A stretch of 64,000 bases of DNA from Punica granatum (Eukaryota; Streptophyta; Magnoliopsida; Myrtales; Lythraceae), in NCBI RefSeq assembly GCF_007655135.1, contig NC_045129.1:17024274-17088273 (forward strand). The letters are read 5' to 3'. The position numbers were made by a program, and so were the translations under genes. Each line of letters opens with the position of its first letter. Positions within the stretch are counted from its first letter, which is position 1. Below, piece by piece: positions 1 to 10,840 of this stretch. The notes beneath the pieces are model-generated. The model was not told where the DNA came from. It searched no databases and was given only the letters and a program-made list of their open reading frames with translations.

Positions 1-2563
1 AGATTTCATCAATTTAAGTAGACTCCTCGTCTCCTACAGTATAGGCCTGTTTACAGTACTTTAGTCTCTATTCCATCGCGCAGAGACTATATTCGATGCT
101 TTCCTAACAGCGAGGATATGTGATGACCGGGCGTTGGGAGCAACAAAACAACTCTCAAGTGCATTTTTCAAGAGCGGTTTGTGGGCGCCGTGAATGGGGT
201 GAACTGCAAGAAATAAGAACAGGGAATGCACGGCCATAGGAGAGGAAGTGAGAGTGGGAGCGATCCATAACAGATATGTAAGACAGAAATGCCGATCGGA
301 GATAGGCATGAAGTGAAGTTCCCTCGATGCTGTCGTGTGGATACAACATGAATTGGGTCATGTAGTTGCTGGTCATTGACTGCCCATCTGGACTTCAGTG
401 ACAACGTCTTAACCTGGGCATGTCACTAGACGATTGACGACAGCCATGCGCCAGCTCCAGTGGTCAAATCCATTTGTTTAGCCGCAATCTGCTAACTATA
501 TATACACATCGATTCAAAGGTTTGTTCAGCAAAAATGAGAAAGAAATTCAAGGCTGACAAAAGAAAAATAAACAATAACAATATACGAGAACAACTTGTA
601 CGAATTGATTTTGATGGCTCTACGCCTCTTCTAAAATAAATTCTCTAGTTCGAGTCTTATATATTGATAAAATTCACGATTGTGAGAGTTTTGTTTATTT
701 TTTTATGTGTGCCGATCAATGTCCAAATCTAGATTAATCAGGGCTAATTAAATTTTTGAATATCACGTCATGCATACCGACAAACAATTAGGCCACACAA
801 CTTGCCCACAAATTTCTCTCATAACTAATCTGATTGATTGTTACTATTCCAAAGTGGGTAATTAAAGATTCAACCAATTCTTTAAAAAAAAAAACAACAA
901 TAGGAGAGAAGAAAAAAGAGCAGAAAACAAAGAGAAGAAGTCAAGCCAAACAGAACACACACGTGGGCTTTGCCCACGCTCTCATTAGATATATTCCAAT
1001 TCTTGATTGAGAGAGACCACTCCCAATGCTTGTCCCCATTGTTAGGCAGCTCAACGAAAATGACCCCTTCGTCTCATATGGAACGGAACTCCCTCCCCAT
1101 TTCAAACTCTCACCCCACTTTTATTCACTTGCATTTTGACCCTCGATCCAAACAAACCCTCGAGCATCCTACCAATCAATATCACAGCCATCTCGAACCA
1201 TATATCGGTCCGTGCCACACTCTTAAGTACTAGGCAACATGCCAAGTCTGGATGCCAATCAAGTTCACCCAAGGGACACCTTGATACTGATTTACCTCAG
1301 TATCAATCACTTATTATCCGCTTCCGCTAAAAATATGACTCATCAGTCATATGCCTTCTATATCTCTTCAATTTTCGAGATACGAAGAGATAACTTGATA
1401 ATAGAGAGGAAAAAGAAACAATAGAGAATTTGGCACCGTAGAATTGGTCAGATTTGAATTCTTTAGGACAAGAAACAAATTCCTAACTTTCTTAAAAGAG
1501 AGAGAGGAAAAGGAGAACATGAGGAGAGGCGGGTCCGGGTACAGATTCCGGAGACAAAACAAAAGGGCAATTTTAGGGACAAAAAGGCTTAGGGATTTGG
1601 AAGTGATTTGAGTGTTTTTACACTTTACAGCAAAAAAGAGAGCATTTTTTTTCCCTTTGCACTTCAAGCTAAGCCAAAATGGTCAATTTTGCCACACAAA
1701 AGTGCTCTTGGTCGAACGATCAATGAAAAATAAGGTGCATGATGAAAATTACCGACAATATATTACCGACAACATACCGTAAAATTCAATCGATCAGTTA
1801 TATCATGGTCTGCCATAGCACGGATCTCTCTCCAGGCTATACCGCCTCCACCGCAGTATTTAAATAAAACAATGGGGAGAGAAATCAGGGTCTTGTAATC
1901 CTAGTTTGTAGTCGTAACATAAAGTTGGTGGTTCCAACACACATATTTTGCCCTTTGATGTCATTTTCATGATACACCAATAATAATAATCTTTAATTTG
2001 GGGAGCAAAGTAGACAAATTTGACCAGGAAAATGTCATGCCCAAATGGACCATTCACTCTTATGTGGCATTTTCCTGATCATCAACACTCATCAGTAAAG
2101 TATGAAAACAATAGTGTCCTAAACTGTCTCCAGCACGCAACTGTCCAACCCGATTCTTCAGTCATGAGATGCGAAGAGCGTACTTGGGGAGTTGGCTAAA
2201 GCATCCACCCCCTTTAAGGGTTAAAGTCAGGAGTCTGGATTTCTAATCCGTTTTAACTCCAAATTAACTTGAAATCATAATCATTACTTGTCAATTAATG
2301 AAACAGGATATGAACATTCATTGACATTCAGCAAACAAACAAAACCATCCACCCTTTCAAGATAATCTAACCACTACTTTGAAATTGCAAGCATTAAGCT
2401 AGCTCCTAAATAATATTACTTCTTTCCTTCCATCATTAATCTGAGATGATGAAATTACATAGAAGAAGCAGTTACCCTATGCAATTAAATTAATATAAAA
2501 AAAAGTCTTAAGTCTCTAGAACTACACAGAACAAAAGTCTTGTCTTGCTTTAGTTCAGTTCTT

Positions 2564-2599
<36 letters not shown>

Positions 2600-2616
2600 A
2601 GATATATATATTCACT
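1..2616. other. Intergenic; no gene recognised
   Basis: No recognisable protein or RNA gene was found. Short open frames on the minus strand between about 61 and 404, below a TATA-like run near 497-504, could be a first exon of a gene leaving the left edge, but none resembles a known family and no splice signals support them. Plus-strand open frames between 970 and 1424 look like chance reading of AC-rich DNA. The part next to 2616 is the 3' flank of the minus-strand Aux/IAA gene. Confidence 0.5.
2566..2610. repeat. (TA)n microsatellite
   Basis: A near-perfect TA dinucleotide run with two interruptions lies directly beyond the stop codon of the Aux/IAA gene, inside its probable 3' untranslated region. 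Confidence 0.9.
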
Positions 2617-5007
2617 TTAATGCAGAGCCCCTGAACCCTCGTCTTGCTTCCTGCACCCAACTGAACAAAACAGCAGGGAATTCCCATCAGAAACCGATCC
2701 AACCGTTGGAAAAATTCCGGGCAATCAGGAAAATTTGTTCGCCAACTTACTGCTGAGAACCGAGAGTTCGGAACTCTTCAGCACTCGGAGTCTCTTCACC
2801 GTCGAAACGAACATCCTACAAAACAAGGCAATACAAATAAACTGTCAGGACTGGAACTTAAATGGTTTAAACCAAGCTGAATGATTTTAGGAATTGGCGC
2901 AGAATATTTGGGGACAAGGACGGTGCCCCAGCATCGAGTTCTGTGAACGCATAACAACAAGACAATGCCCACTACATTATTAGGAACCTAATGCCGATTT
3001 TTCGGGTGAATTAAGAAAACAATTAACATGGTGGATGATGGATAACCCAAGAGGCAAGAGATGAACTTTTTTAAACGCCCTTATTATGTAATATTGTTAA
3101 AATAATGTGAAATAAAAAGCAATCAGCAGATTAGATAATAATTTCTTTGCATCGTAGGATGAGGATCTACAGTGCTTACTGCCATGGCACATCCCCAACA
3201 AGCATCCTGTCCCCTTCGTAGTCCTCATAAACAAGAGTATATTCTCCTCTTCCATCCAGCAAGCCCGTGATTGGTTTCTCTTCCTCTTCCTTGCTCTGTA
3301 TTCCACCAGCAGAGGAATCTCTTTGGGCTGAAACGCACAGAAGCAAAACGACAAGGCCATGACATGAGATCACAACTCCCACACATTCCTAATAATTGAA
3401 AAAAAAAATTACATAGGAAAATTGTACATCATATGACCCCTTGAGTACATCCTTGAGGATGTCAACTAAGCATCACATGTCCATGTGATTCTCGCCTTGT
3501 CCGACAGAATTCGTGTTTTACTGCTTAATGGTTAGAACTCGTGTGTTACTGCTTAATGTTTAATAACGTAATCAAGCTCGGAAAAACTTCGTAGTATGAA
3601 ATAGTGAGGGGGGGAAGAGAGAACAGATTTTACCAGCAAGAAGGCCTCTGAAGAGGTCATCGACAGCAGCAGAGAGCTTCTTGTAGCTGTCGTAGGCCCT
3701 GAGATCGACTTTCCTTCCGATGGGGACACCATCCATGTTGATCTTAACAAACAATCCCTTTGAGCCATTTTTGAAAGCGGCAGGCTTCTCGCTCGCGGGT
3801 TTCTTCGTAGTTTGGGACTCCGGAGGAGTGGGAGGAGGTGGACACGGTTGCTTGGCTTGGTTTGTGGTTGTACTTGCAAGGTTCTTCCTAAATGACCTGA
3901 TTGGAGGCCACCCGACTACAGGAGAAGGAGCACTCCTTTTTTTTTTGTTTTAAAGACAAAATGTTTGATATAAATAAGTTAAGCCCATAAAATAAAGGGT
4001 TAATAGCTCCAAAAAAAACACCAACTTTCAGGTTTTTCCTCATAAAAATACACGAACTATTGGGGCGTTGTTCCAAATATAGCATCCGTCGAAAAATCCA
4101 TCCGTCCATTTTAGTGACGTGGCGCTGTGACGGATTTATGGACGGGTGCTATTACGCCCAATAGTCCGTGTATTTTTAAGAGAAAAAATAAAGTTGGTGA
4201 TATATTTAGGTAAAACATGAAAGTTGGTGTTTTTGGAGCAATTAACCCTACTAAAAATGGATTGAAAGTCTCAAGAAAGGGATATTTCAGTGACCCATAG
4301 AGATGATAAGAACAAAGGCAAAGGGACAACACAACACACAAACCTTCTCATGTGGGGTTTTTAATCTTTGTCAGATGGGGAAGCAGAGGAAAAGAGGACT
4401 ACTTTCACCAGAAAGGGAAAAAGATAAAGAGATGGTTCAAATATTGCCAAAACCATCAAAGCTCACTCACAAGCAGGAAGGAAACTATATAGCTATGAAG
4501 GAACTAATCAACATCTGGGGAATAGTTAGATGCAAGTATATGAGGGGGGGAGGACAGACAGCCTTGTACATATGTGAGGGAAGTCAGGAGTTGCTTGAAT
4601 GAGCTCTGTCTATGTCTGAAGAAGATGAAACAAACAACATTAAGGAAAAGCTGATACCTTTTCAGGGAGCTGCTGGGTACGGCTGCGATTGAAGAAAAAG
4701 CCTTGCCTTTTGAGTCATTCATCTCTATCTCCCCCAGTCTCTCCGGTTCCTTAGAAGAAGGCGGCATTCTGTTGTGTTGAGGCCGAGGGATTGTGGAAGG
4801 GAAGCCCAGAGAGTATTGATTAGGGGCCGTCTGGGTAGGGAAGTAGCCAAAAGACGAGACCAGAGGACGAGACTCATGGCAGTCCTTGCTGGTGTGGGCT
4901 CTGTTCTTGAGGGTCCAGTGATCTTCTCTTCCGCCAACGCCACCGGGGGGTCCAAGCCGGAGCTCTAGCTGCGGGCATGCCTCACCATCTCCTGATTCTC
5001 CTTCCAT
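2617..5007 (-). CDS. IAA26: Aux/IAA auxin-response repressor, IAA26/IAA18 type, five exons
   Basis: This is a nuclear auxin co-receptor and transcriptional repressor. Exons on the minus strand are 5007-4658, 3935-3634, 3327-3180, 2815-2751 and 2660-2617 (909 bases, 302 residues). All introns are GT-AG and every join keeps frame. Visible parts: the EAR repression motif LELRLG at residues 14-19; degron [13 protein letters not shown] at 123-135; PB1 domain [23 protein letters not shown] starting at 179 with its invariant Lys181; and domain IV with acidic motif DYEGD at 253-257, GDVPW at 262-266 and [17 protein letters not shown] after it. Family knowledge: TIR1/AFB receptors bind the GWPP degron with auxin and the protein is degraded, freeing ARF partners bound through PB1. 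The start ATG gives [19 protein letters not shown]; relatives, as I recall them, have a longer spacer between CPQL and the EAR motif. An open frame continues upstream of 5007 but looks like leader. Assignment to IAA26 rather than IAA18 is from remembered similarity. Confidence 0.93.
3997..4248. mobile_element. Miniature inverted-repeat element in intron 1 of the Aux/IAA gene
   Basis: The ends are inverted copies: GGGTTAATAGCTCC followed by an A-run and ACACCAACTTT at the left, and AAAGTTGGTGTTTTTGGAGC followed by AATTAACCC at the right. A second inner inverted pair (cacgaactattgggg and cccaatagtccgtg) extends the arms. No coding capacity is seen. The end sequence resembles the elements at 10424 and 29208, so a Mutator-like origin is likely, but the flanking 9 bases match at only 6 of 9 positions. 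Confidence 0.75.
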
Positions 5008-5218
5008 TTGTAAACACTCACTTCTGGGAGGGAAAGCTTGCTTCAAGAACAGCCAGCAAAGGAGAATCCCAAAGCTACATAGACGAGAGGGTAAAAGCTC
5101 ACGGCTTTTCAGTTTTGAGAGAACGCAAAGGGGCCGAGAACCAAGAAAGAAGAGGCACGACCACCGACTTAGCAAGAAATCCTTAAACCCAACGACAGCA
5201 GAGAGATCTTATACAACA

Positions 5219-5256
5219 CAGACAGACAGACAGACGCAGAGAGAGAGAGAGAGATA
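5219..5256. repeat. GACA and GA microsatellite in the Aux/IAA leader
   Basis: Four to five GACA units run into about nine GA units. On the minus strand this is a CT-rich tract about 210 bases upstream of the Aux/IAA start codon, as is common in plant 5' untranslated leaders. Confidence 0.8.
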
Positions 5257-5439
5257 GTGCATCTGTTACTACATGTATGCACTGCAAACGATAGAGCACA
5301 GAGGAGGGCAAGCGAGAAATAAGGAACCCCACAAAAAGAAGAAAGCTAGAAAAAGGAAGGGAAGGGGGGGCCAGCCAGTAGTAAGACCAACACTCCCCTG
5401 TCTTGTCCCTCTAAGATAGGGGGGGGGCGCGGTTGGGGG

Positions 5440-5446
5440 TTTTATA
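5440..5446 (-). promoter_or_regulatory. Candidate TATA box of the Aux/IAA gene
   Basis: TATAAAA is read on the minus strand, about 430 bases upstream of the start codon, followed by a pyrimidine-rich leader. No TGTCTC auxin response element was noticed between here and the start codon, though this was not searched exhaustively. The assignment rests on position and motif only. Confidence 0.35.
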
Positions 5447-5449
5447 TTA

Positions 5450-8036
5450 ATGGAACCCTTATTCTGTTGAAACAATTTGAAACTTATTATGTTGAAATAA
5501 AATTTGAATTCGAATTCTTATGAATATAAAAAATTCATTTTATTTTTACTCTTTAATAGATCGATTAGATTAGTAAAAACTAATTAAACTTTCGAATATC
5601 AAAAATTACACCTGAAAAAGACTTATTGTGTTCATTCTTTCTTTCCTTTTGCTGCTTTTTATTTACTTTTGTTTTTTGGGATCGAGGGGGGAGTTGGTGC
5701 ACAGCCAGCTGTTGAAAGGAAACGGGGTGATGTAATGTAGTAGAGGATTTTGAAATATATTGCCATCTTCCATATTTTTTAATCTCTTTATTCATTAATT
5801 TTTTCAATGCACATCGAAAATTTCAATGAGTCGTAATTGATATTCGATCCGGATTGGCTCATTAAGGATTAAAAATTTCAATTTGAATTCTTTTTTTTCA
5901 TGCATAACATGGAATTCAAATTTTTCTTAAGTATAATAAGTATTGAATCAATTGATCTAATTCATATTTTTTTGTTTTATTTTTATTTTTAAGGAACGGG
6001 GAGATTCTTTTCCATTGAACACAAGATGATTTGATAAGATCAGATTAAAGAGTATAAAGCAAAAAATAGCCCCAAAAGGGGAAATCGGAAACAGTGGCAA
6101 GAAGGGCACGCAACCAACCCCTTTCGTAGGTAACCTTTGGGAATTATTACCCCAAACAATTAATAAAATAAAAATATGCATAAAATTTATATTAAAATTA
6201 TTTTATCTTTTAGTTAATCCATTCGACACTATTAAATTAGTTAAAATTCATTAAATTTTTAAGTATTAGGTTTACACTGAAAAATGAAATAAAAATAAAA
6301 GACATTATTACAGAAGAAAAGGAAAAACGTTAGGAGTTGGTCACTTGAGCAAGCAAAGGTTTTGGGTTTTTGCTGCTGTGTTCTGCTCTGCTCCTATGGC
6401 TAGCCCTAAAAGAAACCTATAGAACCCCCTCCTGCGCCCCAAATGCCTTCCCCGTATGCATTTTTCGATTTTCCTATTACTATAGAGGCCTCTGAGTTTT
6501 AGATAATTCTTATCATTAAAGGTAAATAAATGAGTATGAAAAATTTATATCGGAGATTATCAGCTCCACATTATTTTGATTTCGGGAGAGATTGTGTGCA
6601 CTCATATTGCAAGTAAACTAGGAAAATCCCCTATCCTCCGAACACTTCTAATTTTATAATTGCCCCTGCTTTATTGAATAATTATATAATTGCCATTTCG
6701 GAAAGGATTTGGCCAAGCCGATTCAGAAGGTGCAGCATCAATCTTGCAACTATTTTATCTCCACATAAATATATATTTTATTACATGTAATGATTCTTTC
6801 AAATTGAAGGAGGAGCACGTGTACGGAAATGAAGTAAAGTATTGGAGGTTCTACTGGTAAAACGGAAATTAACGGCCTCCCAGTTTCAGGTCAACAGCGG
6901 TAGCGAGTAAAAGCAATTATTAGTAACACATACATTATTGATCAATTGGCAAAACATATCATAAACATCCTAGAAGGAAATACGTACACATGCATTATAT
7001 CCGTTCATATATGTAAAGTTTTCGTTTATAGGTGGTGAAATTCAACTTGAAATTGGAGATTTTTACTCTTGTTTTTATCTATCTCAATAATACAGTACAC
7101 AGCGGACCCTGGAGGGGGGATTAGGGGACAAAATCTTAGTTGGATGAATCACATGGAAGCACGAGGAGGCGAAGGGAGGTTAAGGTGGGCAAAATTAAGA
7201 AAATCCATTGACAAGAAAAAAAAAAGGCTATTTATTTAGAAGAAGGGATTTTAATGTAAAGTATAATATTCAAATGTTGATTTGAGAACAAGAGATCATA
7301 GATTTAATTTTCACGGAATGTATGTGTTCATTTATTTCGTTTAGTTTCCTTCCTCATTTCTGTAATCGAAAAAATTATTTGTATTTCTGTAATTGAAAAA
7401 TATTCTATTTATTATTTGTTAATCAACAACTTAATTAATCGATTATTCAGTTAATTAGTTAATTAAATTTTCGGTATTTTGGCACATAGATCCAAAAACT
7501 TGTGCAGAGGGTTCTGCAATGAAACCATGCAGATCCTTTGGTCTTTGTCCACCACCACATCCCCCCCCCCCATTTCTCTCTCTATATCTTCGCTGTCCAA
7601 AGCCGAAGGGAGACATAGAGCCATGAGGAGGGGTTGGCAATTATATGGTGCGGGAGCTTCCCACGGTAAGGCTGAGCGAACCGTACTCCACCAGCCGTTG
7701 ATCTCTCGAGGTGGGAATCTGACGACAATGATGACGATGTTGGGGGTTTCTGACGCCAAGCTAAGCTATAGCTAAGCTGCTGATCTGATACGATCTGATC
7801 ATATTAGCGGCAGCAGCAGCATAAAAAGTAAAAAAGTAGACAGACCCTCTCTCTTGTTTTTGTTTTTGTTTTTCGTATTGTTACAGGTACACTGCAGCAG
7901 GGAAGGAAGGAAGGAGATTGAACCTTTCCCCCTCAATCACAAAACCAAAACTTCCCCATGTCATTCATTTGTTTTGGATCTGGAGAAGGAACAATTTTAT
8001 CTACAGCATACAGTCCTTAAAATAATGTGTATATAT
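5450..8036. other. Intergenic, no gene recognised
   Basis: AT-rich DNA holding the distal promoter of the Aux/IAA gene. Overlapping open frames on both strands at 7455-7775 cover a C-run and CT-rich tract and have no family resemblance. Nothing else is identifiable. Confidence 0.5.
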
Positions 8037-9930
8037 TAGGGGTGTGCACGGGTATCGGATATACCAGGAATCGATCGGAATGTACCCGTTAGGATAGGAT
8101 TCGGGTAGCTCGTATTAAAAATAGGGTAAAGTCTGGATATTAAAATGAGGAATCGGTGAAATCCGATTCTGGTTCCGGTTCTTACCTATAGGGTATCCAG
8201 AACCGAAATCGAAATCGAAATCAGTACTCGGAACCGGTTATTATTACTATAAAAAAAAGAGGTAAAGTTCGTCTCATTGCCTCACTCTCAAGCTCTCAGC
8301 TCAGGAGTCGGGATTGGGAAGACAGACCTAAATTGCCTTCCGTCTCAGCGCCTCCGACTCCGATTCTCCAGTCCAGCTCCTCTCCGTCACTCACCTCTCG
8401 TCTTCGACTCTCCAGTCCAGCTCTTCTTCGTCGCTTGTCTCTTCGTCTCAGACTCTTCTTCCTGCTCTCTTTCTCGGTGACTCCTCTCCGTCGCTCTCGT
8501 CTCCAACTGCTCCTCTCCGTCACTCTCATCGCCGACTCTCCTTCAAGCTCTCTTTGTCGGTGAGATTCTCTTGTGGACTCTTCTGCTCACCAAATTTGTA
8601 TAAATCGGCTTTATAACCTCTACTAGTCTGTATTGTTGGTAACCTAAATTAGCTTTGTACTCCAATGCAGGTCTGTAGCTCCTCTCCATCGCTCGCCTCT
8701 CATCTCTGACTCTCCTTGAAGCTCTTTCCCGGTGAGATTCTGCCTCCTCTGTCATCTCCAACTCTCTTGTGGTGTTAGATAGGATACTGCCATTAAAACA
8801 AATCTGTTGAGCTGGTATGTTAGATAGGATACTGGTGATATTAGATACCAGATAGGATACTAAATAGCAAACCAATGGTTTCGCTTGCTTTGGTTTCTCC
8901 ATTACCCTTTCTCATTTCAAGGGACTACACAATGGTTGCCCATGGGTTTCCTCGCTCGGCCTGTCGCCCTTTCTCATTTCAAGTGACTTCCCTGGAAAAT
9001 TGAAGTCTTCAAGCATCAAATAACAACAAGAAGTGGGAGATGCAAAACCATGCTGTGATTGATGGGGTAGAATTGAAAATTTGAGCCTCCTCCTCATTTA
9101 AGTGTGCCTATTCTTACTGGCTTTATTGAAGATGGATCTGTTTTATGCTATGTAGCTCTTTCTAAGACTTCAGAGCACAAAGTAGGGAACTCTACTTGCA
9201 AGCTGTAGGGATGTAACAATATGAAACAATTGAGACTAACTAAAATTGACATTCTTTTTACACCTTTTGATAGGAAATCAGCTGCCCAAAATCCCTTCAC
9301 ATTCAATGAAGGGATTTCTATATGATCGGTACTCATTCATATTGATATACATTCTAATAAATTTTATTCACCTTGGTTATTGACATTCAATAGTTTTCTA
9401 GATCAGCTTCATTACTTAGAAATTTAATAATCTTATTGAATTTTAGCCTTTAGGCACAAATCTGCTGAGGTGGTATGTTAGATAGGATACCAGTGATGTT
9501 AGATACCAGATAGGATACTGGATTGCAAACCAATTTGTAGTATTGGTATTGTCACTAGTAAACTTCCTCTCGACGTACAGTTCTTTCTTTAAGTTTCTCA
9601 TGTATTTCCCATACATAATTGATTTGTGTTCTTCTGCTCCCTCTAATACATGTACATTGATGTGAATTAATTTAAATCTATGTCGATATTATATTTGTCA
9701 TGATTACTGATTATGGGTGTGATATTTTCGGTTTTATTTAGCAAGACAAAAAAATTTACAGATTCCAACAGGATACTCAGAACCTGTGGTATAATACAGG
9801 TTCCGAGTAGGTTTCGGTTCCAGGATTCAACAGGGTAGGGTCCGGTTCCAAAATCTTGGAACCGGTCCCTTACAGGGTAGGGACCGGGTATTGTGAAAAA
9901 AAACAAGATACTCGGAATCGATCACCCCTA
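8037..9930. mobile_element. Non-autonomous hAT-like DNA transposon, 1.9 kb
   Basis: Both ends begin TAGGGGTG when read inward, a usual hAT terminus. The flanking 8-mers are GTATATAT (8029-8036) and ATATATAT (9931-9938), a 7 of 8 match compatible with an 8-bp target duplication in an AT repeat. Near the right end are GGTTCC/GGAACC-rich subterminal repeats; a truncated relative with the same sequence sits at 40564. Inside are a pyrimidine-rich tract (8270-8560) and a 77-bp direct repeat (8799-8875 and 9457-9533). No transposase is readable, so movement would need an enzyme from elsewhere. Confidence 0.8.
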
Positions 9931-9938
9931 ATATATAT

Positions 9939-10423
9939 ATATATATATATATATTCATGTCTATGTATTTATTCGCAAAGTATCTAGTAAAGGGGAATTC
10001 TTTTAAGTCTAGGTTAAATATTCAATTGCTGCCTGTACAAAATATTTTCATATTTGAATAAAAAGACATAACATTTTCTATTAGGAGAATAACGTTTTAT
10101 ACAAAAGCATTAGCCGGTTAATGTCTTATAAGAAATATTATTCTCCTTGTGCGAAATGTTATTTTTGGAGTACGAAAATATTTCGTACGATTTCGATTAA
10201 ATATTCAGTCCTTGAACTCAAGAATTACCTTATAAGTAGAAAGGATTTTTTTTAATACATATTATTTAATTCCATGTCCAATTCAAAGTGCTTTTGACAT
10301 TGTTGGGGCATGTAACCTCATATGCAAAAGTCTAATGGATCGTGAGTTTAGATCAAAGTCCACTGCTAAGGCTGAAGATCTTCCATTCTTAAACTATATT
10401 ATTATTATTATTATTATTAAAAA
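9939..10423. other. Intergenic, nothing recognised
   Basis: AT-rich spacer with a TA run at 9930-9954 and an ATT repeat at about 10398-10420. No gene is visible. Confidence 0.5.
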
Positions 10424-10831
10424 CGGTAAATTTGGTGGTTCAAAAAGTTTTAATAATGTATCAGATTGGTCTAAAATTTTTTTTGTTACTTGATGATATA
10501 AAATATTTCAAAGTTGTAACATGATAGTACAAATCGTCATCTCGCCATTGACGCCGTCAAACCGGCGATGATAGTGCAAAACCGATTTTTGTGGGACGTT
10601 ACATGATGGTGCAAAATATTTTGAAGTTGTAATTTAATAGTACAAAATGTTTTACATAAGTTATATGATGGTATAAAATTTATAATCTTGTAAAGGACGA
10701 CTGGCGAGATGACGGTTTGTACTATCATGTTACAACTTTGAAACATTTTGTACTATCAAGTAGCAAAAAAACTTTTTGGACCAATCCGATACATTATTAA
10801 AACTTTTTTGGACCACCAGTGTAATTAACCC
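10424..10831. mobile_element. Mutator-like fold-back element, 0.4 kb
   Basis: The two arms of about 140 bases are inverted copies: GGTAAATTTGGTGG at the left against GGGTTAATTACACTGGTGG read in from the right. They share a pattern of the type 'no-response repeat' gtaacatgatagtacaaa. The flanking 9-mers are TATTAAAAA and TAATAAAAA (8 of 9), which fits a Mutator-type target duplication. It is the same family as the element at 29208. There is no coding capacity. Confidence 0.75.
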
Positions 10832-10840
10832 TAATAAAAA

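Noticed and set aside
1..480. Possible organelle DNA insertion or RNA gene at the left edge
   Set aside because: Sequence is less AT-rich than its neighbours, but no plastid, mitochondrial, rRNA or tRNA sequence was recognised in it.
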